Shown here piece by piece: positions 1 to 9,475 of a DNA stretch of 22,552 nucleotides; within the stretch, counting starts at the first letter, position 1, and each line of letters begins with the position of its first letter. The notes under the pieces are model-generated. The model did no database searches. It was not told where the DNA came from and was given only the letters and a program-made list of their open reading frames with translations. The DNA comes from Symbiodinium natans (taxonomy: Eukaryota; Sar; Dinophyceae; Suessiales; Symbiodiniaceae). Made by a program: the position numbers and the translations under genes. The DNA lies in contig CAJNDS010001340.1 in the NCBI GenBank assembly GCA_905221605.1, positions 1 to 22,552 on the forward strand, read 5' to 3'.

Positions 1-3000
1 TCAATTTGTTTCTGGGGCGGCGCGTAATTAGCATTCAACAACTTGTCTATCACAGGAATGCTGACAAGCTCGGCCGACCACCGTCCTCGAGATGGGACAC
101 AAAGCCACGAGTGATGATGGACACGAGGTCCTCATTTGTTTTGCCGTGGCTCCGCTTCTTACAGTATCAAGTTGCAGAGTCGGACTCCAACGGCACCCCT
201 CCAAGTTCGGAGTCCTCGCGCACATACCTTTGACAGCAGTCATCACAGGCATGCTTCAACAAGTCTGCAACACCAAGGCCTGCACTCTTCCTCCCTCCTT
301 CCTCCCTTCCTTGATCGCTATGCTTCTGACTGCCGTGTACGGCTCTCAATTTCAAGGCATCTTGGGTCTCTTTGTTTTACTTTGTGGTCGAATGTTGGCA
401 TGCTGGCTTCGCGGCTTCACCTGCTCTGATTCCGCGGGCTGAGTGGCTCGACACTGGTTGAGTTCGATCAAGTCAGAACGGCATATAAACTACGATTGAG
501 TCCCTGAGTCCAAGTGAACTCGCCTTCCTTGCACACCACGCTACACTTCGCTTCTTTGGGTTTCGAAACGCGCCGCTGGTGCGAAGAATCTGCGGATTTG
601 AAGGAGAACTGCCTTCACTGCCCGGAACCCCGACCGCAATCCCCAATCTAGAAACCAGTTTGGCCTTCTGAAGTTAATCATCACACCGCCGGGACTCCCG
701 ACCCTAAACTCAACCTCTATATCAGAGAAAACATGAGAAAACTGTGCTTCCTGAAATGGCTAAGTGTTGCCGAAAATTTTTCGGGGGGTTTTGGGTTACC
801 TACCCACAGAGGGCTGTAGTGTCCTTGGCCGTGTTTGAAAGGCCCCACCCGCAAACTGGCCCCGCGCCAATGGCCAAAGGCCCTACTAATGCATTGACTT
901 GAACCGAAATGAGATGAGTCATGACAGTACCCCACACTCAGGCCCCAAATCACCTGCATGACGGGAAAAAGTAGGAAGTCCAACGCATGTGTTCATCATT
1001 GCTCATCCTCCTCCACACTCCTTCAGAATAGTTTATGGGAAGCCTGCACCCCCTTTTGGCTTCAAGAAGATTTTCTTCCTGGGCTACCGCTGGCATCACC
1101 CAGTCGCACAAACCTGACCTCCTTCCGCCGCGCAGCGGTGGAAGAGGCTCGGGAGAGGTTGATCTTCAGGGCGCCGCGTTCTTCGGCCATCCGGATTTTT
1201 GGCGACTCGGCGTCTTGTGGTAATCAAGGCAGGAGTTCCGCCTTTTAAGCCTTCCCTCCTTCCCTCGTTTGAAATCGCTGGCTATGGACACTATCTGGTG
1301 GGGCATTCCTCGCACTTACGGCTCAACGCTGCCCAATCTCGACAGGACCGATATGCACCTAATTCGCACTTGCATATTGGAATGGCTGTTTACGCCGCCA
1401 CCCCCCCCCCCTCTTGCCAAGTGCCAAGTGTTAAGAATGGGTAATGGGTAGTGACACTTCCATCGGAAAAAGCCATGGAATGAAAATAAATGACAGCGCC
1501 AGAAGGACAGGGATATTTGCACCGCTATGTATAAGAGACCCGCATTGAGAACACGGGATTCATTCGTCAGCTAGCCATTCCTCCTAAAGCACCACAAGCT
1601 GCGTGCAAGCTTACACACAGCAAAGCAGTGACCCACCGTTACCCCGTTACTTTGCTTATGCATGACTACAGCACGGATACCGGAGAACGCACCAAAATGC
1701 ACACACAAGGTACCCATCCAAATCGGCAGCACCCAATCGCCATATCGCCACAGGCTCTCCACCAGGGCTCCGCTGCGAAAGGCGGCCAAAAAATCCTGAA
1801 AACTAGAAGCATGGTGGGCTTAGAAATTGAGGAGTGCGTTTTGTACAGATTGAGATCTTGATGTCAATTTGCAACTAGGAGGCCATACTTCTTCGTAAGG
1901 GAAGCTTCGCGAGAATGCAATTCGGGATGCCAGCGCCAAGATGTCGCATCTTCAGTCGCACGATTGCCGTCCAAAGTGTAGGTCTCACCAGCCCCAAATA
2001 TCATCATCACCTTAGGATGCGGGGCACTTTCAATTCTAGAACACTCTCTTCGGACGCCCAACGTCCTAAAGCTTACACACCATCAGCCCGACGATCCGTG
2101 GCTGGTGTGGACCCCTTCTAGGATCGTTCGCAGCAATCACGAAGCAGACAGCAGACTCTTCGGCTTCTGTTAGGCCAGAATCGGGGTATTCCGCAAACAT
2201 ACCCCACGCTCAATAGCGACTTGAAACGTGACTTGTGTACGTGTGGTGATGGATCTAGGCCCTCCAGTTCCACAGGTGGCTGTCAATTCGATCCAGCATG
2301 AGGACGTTGAAAATACCGTGGGGGTCGCTATCTATTTGTCTGATCCTTTCATTGTGGTGATGGCTACTGTACTCAGATGCTCTGCAGCCTGGAGACGGAC
2401 TGGATAGAAAAGTTCGCTCGCCATCTGATGGTCTCCCGATACATGCGCACAGCTTCACCCACGTCAAAGTCACGTGCTTTCAAAAAGCCTCAGCACCAGC
2501 TGAAACAGTTTGCTTTCACATCCGTGCGACAAGCGTCACAGGCTGGTCACAGGGATCACACGCAGCCAGGCCACGGAGCAACATCAACCTTAAGGACATC
2601 GGCACAACATGGGAACTGCATCTACGCTTCTGTACTCTGCTGAGCTGTACTCTTCCGTTTTCGGTTCGCTACTCTTGAAGTCTTTCGGCAGAGAGGTCTG
2701 GAGAGTGCGGCGCCAAAAGCACCAGAAGCGCATTGTGGCAACAACATGTCCACAATGTGCCAACAATGTTGTCAACTACTCCCCACCACTTTCGGCTCGA
2801 GGGGCGGGTCGCAAAGAGGCTCCTTCTGACCCCTCGAGCTTACTCGCCGTCCAAGTTCGGCCACCTGCGCCACGTGCCTGCCGGTCATCGCTTCCCTTGT
2901 GCTCTCGTTTGCGTCTTATCCTCTTGTTAAGCTGCTAAACAGATCTAAACAGGCTTCCGTGTTGGGGCTCTAGAACTCAAAGCTGACTCGACTCTGGGCC

Positions 3001-3700
3001 TGCGACCTGCTTTTCGCATGCAGGCTTCAAGTCGCTCGAGCTTGCAGCTGTGCGCAGTTGAGTTCGTTCCACTCCTAGACACTCCTAGATTAGTTACTGC
3101 TTTGAATGCTAGTGACAAGGGTTCGAGGACGAGCCAGGCAAGGTTGACAGCAGGTAGCTCAAGCTGAACTTAAAGGCTTCACACGAATAGTCACCAGCCC
3201 CGGTAGCATTTCCAAGGGCAGTTGCACGCCATGAGCACGAGCAAAAGCAAAGCTTGCTGCATGACATGTCTGCTGAGACCACTTCTGAGAAGATTTACGC
3301 CTTCAAGACCCAGCCATAACTCCCAATCTACCGCAAAAGCAAGTGCAACGCATTAACTGTATGTTGTTGTTGCACTTGCTGCTGATTTGTCAAGTCGCTG
3401 CGCCGGCACCCCTGCCGCTTTCGCGCCAGCTGCATCCAAGTCCTCCTCCGGGATACCCGCAGCACTGTTCACGAGGGTTTTATCCATGGATCGGCATGGA
3501 CACAGGCATGCACATGGACACGGACAATGACATGGATGGATCGACAGAGCTGGCGGCGGACACTTTCAAACGTTCGACATTGCAGGCATACGTGGCATGG
3601 GCAATTTAATCAAACGATCAAGATCTGATCGGTCGCACGCACGCGCGCAGGCAGTGAGTTGCAAACGGTTGATTAGGTGTCTGCGGAAGTGCTGTAGCCA
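1..3700. other. No confident gene; scattered weak exon-like frames
   Basis: I see no gene here that I can defend. Short open frames occur on both strands but none shows a domain together with good splice sites. The most exon-like are on the minus strand: 1571-1789, containing WRYGDWVLPIWMGTL, and 2255-2350, which ends with DSHLWNWRA and a stop. Either could be an isolated exon of the same minus-strand gene series seen further right. Simple sequence includes pyrimidine-rich CCTCCCTCCTTCC-type tracts at about 285-312 and 1250-1268, and a C run at about 1400. The rest looks like intergenic or intronic DNA of balanced composition. Confidence 0.4.
3361..3609 (+). CDS. Small ORF with a signal-peptide-like start (speculative)
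   Basis: An ATG at 3361 opens an 82-residue frame. It begins MLLLHLLLICQVAAPAPLPL, a hydrophobic core followed by an Ala/Pro boundary as in a secretory signal peptide. A middle part is rich in Met and Asp (GMDTGMHMDTDNDMDG), encoded by a GGACA/CATGG micro-repeat at about 3490-3540. The start context is poor, no homologous family is recognised, and it lies alone on the plus strand among minus-strand exon candidates. It could be a chance frame created by the micro-repeat, which is my default view. Confidence 0.12.
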   Translation: MLLLHLLLICQVAAPAPLPLSRQLHPSPPPGYPQHCSRGFYPWIGMDTGMHMDTDNDMDGSTELAADTFKRSTLQAYVAWAI

Positions 3701-3842
3701 GGGCTCAACAGCCCACCAAGCGTGGCTTAAGGAATTAGCGACCATAGGAGCAAAGTCTAACACGTGTGCCGACCAAAATCACTAACCCTAGGCACATTTC
3801 TGCAATGCCTAAGAGGTTGAGGGTAGCTTCGGGCGCATTCAC

Positions 3843-4007
3843 CCGTACATTTGCATGCATACTTTTGCACAGATAAGCTTCACCCCTAGATGCAAGGACC
3901 TTGCCAGCACTGTCCTCGTGTGCTTCCGACAGTCGTCCACACGCAAGGTTCCTGGTTTCTGCGAGCTGCCAAGCAACTCCCAATGTCTGTCTGGGTCTAC
4001 TGACTGC
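3843..4007 (-). CDS. Candidate internal exon, minus-strand gene A, unknown product
   Basis: This open stretch contains SVDPDRHWELLGSSQKPG and continues with VDDCRKHTRTVLARSLHL. It starts after an acceptor CACCACAG/G at 4008 and ends at a donor GG/GTGAAT at 3842. Joining it to the exon at 4123-4368 across a 115-nt intron keeps the reading frame (phase 2), which is the main support. A rival frame through the same bases (LAETRNLACGRLSEAHEDS...) is also open, codon-like, and reaches its own donor GG/GTTAGT at 3786. I cannot tell which is used; both may be. No family is recognised. Confidence 0.33.
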
Positions 4008-4122
4008 CTGTGGTGCGACACTAGAAAGCTTCATCAGGGTCGTGGTGATGCCGCAGCTCATGAATGTTGAATTTGGTTGTAACCAGCACCAGCTCACGTC
4101 TCTCTTCTTTTCTTATTCTGAC

Positions 4123-4368
4123 CATCGCGCCTCTGTGAGGTGCTTTGGTTGGTTGATGGCTTCGATTCGGCTCGTTGCCACCACAGCTTGAGGGCTGCAA
4201 GAGATAGGAACCTCAATGAGAACTGCAGAGCTTCCTCCACAACTGTCTCGCTTCATGGGCATGCACAAAAAGACTTTTCCAGCGTTGTCGAGGAGCAATG
4301 TCCAGAACAGGGCTGCACTGTCTGCATAAGCCCACGCCGCAAGCAGCACGGCTGCAACGGCCGCAAAC
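4123..4368 (-). CDS. Candidate exon, minus-strand gene A, hydrophobic start
   Basis: This frame of 246 nt opens after the acceptor CACTGCAG/G (exon starts at 4368) and closes at CGATG/GTCAGA. The first residues, FAAVAAVLLAAWAYADSAAL, could form a membrane helix. Later parts include DNAGKVFLCMPMKRDSCGG and a segment ending INQPKHLTEARW. Amino-acid use looks like real protein rather than a shadow frame, and the phase fits the downstream exon at 3843-4007. The next exon candidate upstream on this strand ends at 4814, leaving a long gap with no exon I can see. Product unknown. Confidence 0.38.
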
Positions 4369-4813
4369 CTGCAGTGTCACATGACGGCATGATGCTGCAC
4401 GTTTACAGCTGGGAGCCTGCAGTGATTCAACATCGGGTGGGTTCCGGAAACGCCAACTTAGTTACGCCGAGAGTCTTGTCCAGGAACTGAATCTGTGCAG
4501 GGCTGAAGAACTCGGAGGCATCTGACGCCATTCCATGGGGCACTTGTCAAGAGGTGAGAGAGCTGGCCCCTCCCTTCGTGAGTCTATTCCAAGCTAATGC
4601 GGCAAAATGCGACAAAGCCGGGGCCCCAACTCATTGGTTTGCTTGAGTCGGCTTGAGCTCTCAGCACTGCCAACTATGGGCTCGCGACTTCTGCTGATTC
4701 TTGTGTATGAAATCAACGCGCAAAACTCGCATTCCCTAGCCCACTCTGCCATGGAGCATTGACTTCGAGCCGGCTACTGGTTTGCAGAGTCTGCTTGCGT
4801 CCCATGGGCTTAC

Positions 4814-5027
4814 TTTCAGCTGCGTAGTTCCTGCTCGCCAAAGTCAGGGTATCGTTTGGCAGAAGTCTCGCATGCACAAGACCAAGTGCTTGACGTCAAG
4901 GGCGACCTCAACCTCAAGCTGCAGCACCTGTACATCCTGGAAACCACTTGTGTCAGTCTTCGGATCAACATGCAGTTCCTTGCTGTCGGAAGACAAGCAG
5001 GCTTTCCAAACTCTCGAGCATCGCACC
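4814..5027 (-). CDS. Ambiguous exon region with strong donor GTAAGC
   Basis: A good donor, GAAA/GTAAGC, lies at 4814/4813. The frame reaching it reads ALGLVHARLLPNDTLTLASR and then NYAAE, which looks coding. A second open frame in the same stretch (ending CMRDFCQTIP then stop) follows on from the exon at 5027-5083, either by read-through or through a possible donor CAG/GTGCGA at 5026. The two frames are incompatible, so the exact exon limits are not resolved. The region probably belongs to the same gene as 5146-5423. No domain recognised. Confidence 0.25.
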
Positions 5028-5083
5028 TGATGCAGCAGGTCCGCCAGTAAGCCAGGGGTGTCGACCAACAGCTGCCCCAAGCC
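5027..5083 (-). CDS. Candidate short exon following the 62-nt intron
   Basis: The frame reads GLGQLLVDTPGLLADLLHQ and is bounded by the acceptor TTTTGCCACAG/GG (intron end at 5084) and a possible donor CAG/GTGCGA at 5026. The join to the upstream exon is phase 0, and the intron between them is 62 nt, not a multiple of three. Splicing is therefore needed to connect the two coding-like frames, and it does so exactly. The amphipathic Leu-rich stretch suggests helix. If the donor at 5026 is not used, the frame runs on to a stop near 4845. Confidence 0.38.
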
Positions 5084-5145
5084 CTGTGGCAAAACAGAAC
5101 GGAAAGGTGTAAATTGGTGTAAATTGCTGCAACGTTCAGAAAAAC
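5084..5145 (-). other. Predicted 62-nt spliceosomal intron
   Basis: Donor CAG/GTTTTT at 5145 and acceptor TTTTGCCACAG at 5084, with a pyrimidine-rich tract and CTGAAC or TTTAC branch-like motifs before the acceptor. It contains a tandem duplication of GTGTAAATTG. It joins two coding-like frames in phase 0. This is one of the best-supported introns in the window. Confidence 0.5.
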
Positions 5146-5423
5146 CTGGTCAAGCGCAAGCAGGGGACAGTCTACTATAGCAACCGCATCCTGCAGCTCG
5201 CCCAACGCACGTGCTGGCCGTCCTACGAGAAGCCAATTGAAATGTTGAATATAGCCCTGATGACTCTCCACTTCGCGCTGCACTTCACCATCCAATAGAG
5301 GCATTTCAGCAACTAGAAAAACCATTGCCACCCCTTTGCATGAGTTGTTGCCCGGCAAAACTGCATGGCAGTCCGGCTCGGCAGAGTGACAGGGCAAGAA
5401 GGCGGTGACCTGGGCGAGCAGGT
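5146..5423 (-). CDS. Candidate exon, minus-strand gene A, unknown product
   Basis: This is one of the longest plausible exons in the left part, about 278 nt. The frame runs through NADLLAQVTAFLPCHSAEPD, then SCKGVAMVFLVAEMPLLDGE, then VESHQGYIQHFNWLLVGRPA, and ends ALGELQDAVAIVDCPLLALD. It could begin at the acceptor ...TTGACAATGCAG (5424) or at the AG/G twelve bases further in. It ends at CAG/GTTTTT. The mix of residues is protein-like and the frame continues correctly across the 62-nt intron to 5027-5083. No family is recognised. The opposite-strand frames here look like shadows. Confidence 0.42.
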
Positions 5424-5819
5424 CTGCATTGTCAAGATTAAGATGGTGCCCTCTTTGAATAGGCTTAAACGGTCAATCACGAGAAAGCAAGACTGGCATG
5501 AAACACGGACAGGCACACGTACTTCGCCACACTCAGATGCCATTGACAGCATGGCTCCAATTTTGTTGGTGAATTAGACACCCGATGCCACAAGTGCGGC
5601 ACGATCCCTGCAGTCATGGCAGCGTGGCAGGCGGTCAGAGCTATGTACACGACTAGGAAAAAGCATCGCCAGCATCTGTATCACAGGGTGAAGCCATTGG
5701 CTCCCGTAGCGGTGGCCCACACAGTATCCCCTGTAGCATCTGTTGTGCCGACAACTGCAGTTCTCGTTAACCCCCTTGATAGGGAGGGTGGAAGGGGGGA
5801 AGGGTGTTGTTCATGGATC

Positions 5820-5864
5820 AACCACCCCCCCCCCCCCCCACACACACACACACACACCCCCCTC
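5820..5864. repeat. Poly-C run followed by CA microsatellite
   Basis: Fifteen C bases (5825-5839), then about nine CA units, then a second run of six C. It lies in what appears to be an intron or spacer of the minus-strand exon series. The 241-residue plus-strand frame across it is carried by the repeat (PPPPP then HTHTHT) and should not be read as a gene. Confidence 0.9.
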
Positions 5865-6290
5865 ACGGGAGAGGGGAACACAACAAGCACCACAACGGGC
5901 CATGCCTACAGCCTGCGAAAGGTCTGGCCATCACAAGGATGCTGCAAGCTATGGCGATTGTTGGTCCTTCTCATCCAAGTCTGGCATCGTCTCGGCCTCA
6001 AATGGCTGAAAGAACTACGCATCTCTGACATGCTGTCTTATGCGGACCACTGTCGGGCGAAGGCTGTAACATTTCTCGCTCGTGTGCAGTCGAGGTGCCA
6101 ACGCCATGCCCTGCCGGTGGGAACACACCGACGGTACACAATAGCTGCTGTTGCGAGATGGTGCACAGTAACTGCTTCAGGAAAAATCCGACAAACATTT
6201 CGCCTTGATCTCGCCCATCCACTGTGTACGGCAATAGACATCAAACAGCAAAGCAAGGAAATAACAGCAAAGCAAGGGAATCGCACTCAC

Positions 6291-6391
6291 ATCGGCCTCC
6301 AGGCACCAAGTCAGCGGTGTGGGCGCTGCCAACGCAGCTAAGCGCCTCCTCCCTCGGCGCAGCAGCCAAACTTCTTCACGGGCACGGTAAC
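6291..6391 (-). CDS. Candidate exon, basic Arg-rich segment
   Basis: The 101-nt stretch reads YRAREEVWLLRRGRRRLAAL followed by AAPTPLTWCLEAD. It is bounded by the acceptor GCCTGCAG/G (exon start at 6391) and a consensus donor GAT/GTGAGT (at 6290). The next acceptor is probably CACAG at 6222, giving a 69-nt intron. That intron contains a tandem 20-21 bp repeat (AACAGCAAAGCAAGG on the plus strand). Because 69 is a multiple of three and has no stop, the frame does not test this intron; only the motifs support it. Product unknown. Confidence 0.33.
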
Positions 6392-6924
6392 CTGCAGGCA
6401 AGCTGCTTCGAAGAGCCTGAGAGTTGTTGAATACTTCCAGTGTGGCTACGCGGCTACCCTAGAAGGCCTACCAGCCGCCAGCGTGCATGACTTTGTTTGA
6501 GCTCGAGGGTCTCCCAAGATAGAACCTCACATGCAGCGAGTTCTCAAACTTGTAAAAGATGCGAGGCTCATTGTTGCTGTGCCTGCTGAGCAGAATGGAA
6601 ATGTTCTAAGCCAGAGCCCTTTCAACAATGAACATTGCATCAAGAAACACTGTTCGGCACCTCATGCGCCGGCAGTTCCTTCAAACAATGCAAGTCTCTG
6701 GATGACTGCCTGGCGCTTGGACCTTTTGCCTACTGTTGCGAACCGCATCCATGACTGTCGAGTCCCATCATGTCCCATAATGCTCATGTCTGTCCAGACA
6801 CACTGCCCAGATTCCGACAATCCCGAGCACATCCGAGCACCTGTGACGCCAGGATCTCCACCATATGGCGTGCCGAGCTGGCAGCATCGTCCGGCTGCGG
6901 GCCCAGAGCCGTGAATGTGTTCAC

Positions 6925-7108
6925 CTGCTACGACAAGCATCGACCCTGCAAGATCCGGCGAGCCCCGCTCTCGCGATAGCTCGGCGCACAGCATCGCACA
7001 GCTCTGTGATCCGAGGGGCTGCGGCTACGGCAAGCGGCAGGGCAATGGCCTTTGCTTTGGCCGGCTTGCCAAGCCTCACATGCCAGCGCATTGTGCAAAT
7101 AGGCATCG
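6925..7108 (-). CDS. Candidate exon, possibly ubiquitin-like fold (weak)
   Basis: The frame runs from MPICTMRWHVRLGKPAKAKA through IALPLAVAAAPRITELCDAV and RRAIARAGLAGSCRVDACRS. It starts after the acceptor CTCGCAG/CG and ends at a good donor CAG/GTGAAC. The alternation of a beta-like strand (WHVRLG), a hydrophobic second strand (AIALPLAV) and an amphipathic helix (ITELCDAVRRAIARAG) recalls ubiquitin-like or PB1-like modules. That is only a pattern impression, not an assignment. It lies between the exon candidates at 7490-7671 and 6291-6391 on the same strand. Confidence 0.35.
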
Positions 7109-7489
7109 CTGCGAGCGCAGGGACATTCACGAACACGTGTTTCCATGTTCGTTGATCTGCGCGCATCGGCACCTTACGTCAACTCGCCGGATGGACGAGT
7201 ACGATGCACTTGCCTCCCAATGCCTCTCCTAAACTTGTTATAGAACGAAAACAAACAAGCCGTGAAGCACCCAGGGCCTGCAGCCCATCACAAAAGTCAG
7301 CACAGCAACCTTGCAGCTGCTCCCAATCCATGAACGATGTCCAATGTTTTCCATGTTCTGAGCCTCCAGGAGAAGGTTCGCTGCGCTGCGGGTGCTGCCA
7401 AGCTCTGCGCTGAGGCGCGAAACAAATTCCTGACTTTCAGGCGTCGCGTGACATTGCGACATAATGTGCAGGCATTCATTCCATGCTAC

Positions 7490-7671
7490 CAAGGTTCAAG
7501 AGAGCATCTCCAGGGAAATCGCATAGGATTCGTCGTTGGTTCTGGGGTGCAGCAGCGAGTGCGGCTAGCGACTCAACTTGAAGCGGATCGAGGGCACCTT
7601 TATGGCCTGCTGCCCAGTGCAAGGCCCGCCAAGCACGCAGCACAGCGGCACGTGCTGGGCAGCGAATCTGC
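7490..7671 (-). CDS. Candidate exon, Ala/Leu-rich, unknown product
   Basis: The frame contains RAAVLRAWRALHWAAGHKGA, then LDPLQVESLAALAAAPQNQR, and ends near LCDFPGDALLNL. It lies between a possible acceptor CCCTTGAG/G (exon start at 7671) and a donor CTTG/GTAGCA at 7489. Helical, Ala/Leu-rich composition suggests a repeat-type helical protein, but no repeat period is clear. Just downstream (7240-7470) two frames are open, one with QEFVSRLSAELGSTRSAANL, and I could not choose between them. It probably belongs to minus-strand gene A. Confidence 0.33.
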
Positions 7672-7799
7672 CTCAAGGGACTACGCAGAGTGATGTCTCA
7701 TCAGTGGGGGCCAAGATGTTCTAGCATGTTCCAGCCAAACGGCAGTATGGGGTCTTGTCCAGCAGGCAATCCGGGCGGCGGCGTTGTGGGCAGCAACTT

Positions 7800-8380
7800 C
7801 TCCTTTACCATGCAGGACTGTACAGGTCTGCAGGTGCTGCAACATCTGAAAACTCTAGGCTTTTCACATCTCTGAGTCTCCTGATATGGGTCTCCCCACT
7901 CTGGCTCACTTTGCGGGATACAGGGCATTGTTCCACTTGTCGCCCACATTTAGACCATTTGAAGCCAAGCTTCTGGCAAGGACCATTGGATGTCCTCGCG
8001 CCTCCGCAACCGTCGAAACCGAGGTACGCCATATCTTGGAGCGATTGAGCTGCCTCGCAGTCCACGTCGCAAGACGTCAAAGCTTTGCACTTCGCCATGG
8101 TTGTACCAAGTTGCGTGTGGCCCTTGTACGTTTAGAAGGGCGGGGTCTTGCCACCTGAACGGCATGCTATCAAGCAGCCGTGGCTTCGAACGAACACAGG
8201 CGACAGGTTTGCAAATTGAAGAATGCAAACATGCGCAAACCCTGAATTGCCTCCTCGTCACTTGCATCATGGACTGGAAGAGTCATGGCCTGTGAAGCCA
8301 AGGCTTTGGCCCAAAGTACCTTCAAACATGCGCAACAACCTTGGAGATGCAGCTCAAGTCGTCTGCCAAGAAGAAAACCC
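7800..8380 (-). other. Minus-strand exon-like region, frames unresolved
   Basis: Several protein-like frames overlap here on the minus strand. They include MAKCKALTSCDVDCEAAQSL (from 8098), PRYGVPRFRRLRRREDIQWS (around 8000, ending before a possible donor ATG/GTCTAA) and SQAMTLPVHDASDEEAIQGL (around 8300). They fit the composition of the exons at 7.5-3.8 kb and may be the 5' part of that gene. I could not find a single set of splice sites that joins them, so I give no gene model. Confidence 0.3.
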
Positions 8381-8569
8381 ACGATGTTTCAAGGCCTGGT
8401 GTATGGTCTCCCAGCTTAAGCTGCCGGAGGGATTTTGCCAGCCAACAACATCCTCACCAAAGCTGCTCTAGTGCCGAGGGCCATGAATTGTGGCATACTG
8501 CATGTACTAGTAGCTACGTTTCTATCTACATTCTGTCTACATAAACGCTCACATATATTATACCACGTG

Positions 8570-8694
8570 ATCGCTCTACGTGGGGCCCCCATCGCTTTAC
8601 ATACTATGGGATTACTGGACCCCATCAGGATTGCTGCATCTACATGTGCAAACAAATGTTATCGCCTTAGGCGGCACCCCTATCGCTTTCCATG
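8570..8694. repeat. Imperfect direct repeat of about 35-40 bp
   Basis: Two blocks share the pattern ATCGC..., ...CCCCATCGCTTTACATACTATGG and ...CCCCTATCGCTTTCCATGG. The first is at about 8570-8609 and the second at about 8660-8694. They flank a short unique spacer. The copies are diverged and no coding frame spans them. Confidence 0.55.
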
Positions 8695-8822
8695 GTTTAT
8701 TGATGTTCGCCAACAACTCGTGTCCACTGTAGTACTGGCCTAGACATACAAGTTCAGGCAGGCGCTCATACACATTTTGAATGTAGTTCTGCATGCATCA
8801 ATTGTTTCTTTGTTCATGTTTT

Positions 8823-8952
8823 CGAGAGCGAGTCTGCGAGAGAGCGAGAGGGTGAGAGAGTGAGAGAGCGAGAGAGCGAGAGAGTGCGAGAGTGAGAGAG
8901 TGAGAGAGTGAGAAAGTGAGAGAAAGCAAGAAAGAGAGAGAGAGAGAGAGGA
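8823..8952. repeat. GA-rich microsatellite (GAGAGC/GAGAGT variants)
   Basis: A purine tract on the plus strand made of GAGAGC, GAGAGT and GAGAAA units, ending in pure GA. Long open frames across it on both strands (Arg/Glu-rich on plus, Leu/Ser-rich on minus) are products of the repeat. Confidence 0.92.
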
Positions 8953-8974
8953 AAGAACGTCAGAGGCAGAGTCA

Positions 8975-9250
8975 CATGATGGGAGAAAGGGAAACAAAGA
9001 AACAAGGAGACCAGGAATCTGGCCATGGTCAGCCACATGAAGGGAGACAAAGAAACGGGAACCCGGCAATGGCCACGCACATGAAGGGCCACCCACTCGA
9101 TGGGAGACAAAAGGCAATTACATATCCCTCACAATGGGTGACAAAGGGAAACAAAGGGAGACAAGGAGCCCAACCCCTGCACTAGCCACCTACAAACGAA
9201 GGGAAACAAAGGGAGACAAGGATTCCAGGAACCCGGCAATGACCGGCAAT
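8975..9250. repeat. Degenerate GGGAGACAAAGG minisatellite
   Basis: Purine-rich blocks such as GGGAAACAAAGGGAGACAAG recur at about 8982, 9042, 9132 and 9200. They alternate with blocks like GGAACCCGGCAATGGCCA and CACATGAAGGG. The implied unit is roughly 60-70 bp and diverged. It follows directly on the GA tract, so the two arrays may have grown from each other. Confidence 0.7.
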
Positions 9251-9269
9251 TCCTTCAGGGGAATAAGCC

Positions 9270-9475
9270 ACCAAGGCTCGAGACCCGAAGCCACACCCAA
9301 TGATAAACCAGCTTCAGGACCCAGAGCCCCTCCGAACGATAAACCACTGAGGTTCGGGATTCAGAATGATAAACCAGCAAGGTTAGGGACCCAGAGTCCC
9401 TCTGAGGCGAGCCCCTGCGAGCGATAAACCGTCTCGGGACCCAGAGCCCCACCGAATGACAAACTGCCAAGACGA
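9270..9475. repeat. Degenerate GATAAACC / GACCCAGAGCCCC minisatellite
   Basis: The motif GATAAACCA or GATAAACCG occurs five times, and the block GGGACCCAGAGCCCCTCCGA occurs three to four times, with a spacing of roughly 40 bp. It follows the GGGAGACAAAGG array, forming a run of three different tandem arrays within about 650 bp. Confidence 0.75.

Noticed and set aside
3110-3145. tRNA T-loop-like GGTTCGAGG
   Set aside because: The flanking bases do not form a T stem and no matching acceptor, D or anticodon arms are present. Similar GGTTCGA words elsewhere failed the same test.
5616-6341. 241-residue plus-strand open frame, the longest in the left part
   Set aside because: It runs through the poly-C/CA repeat (PPPPP, HTHTHT) and lies antisense to a better-supported minus-strand exon at 6291-6391; no domain.
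8740-9117. Leu/Ser-rich (minus) and Arg/Glu-rich (plus) frames over the GA tract
   Set aside because: Simple-sequence translation artefacts.
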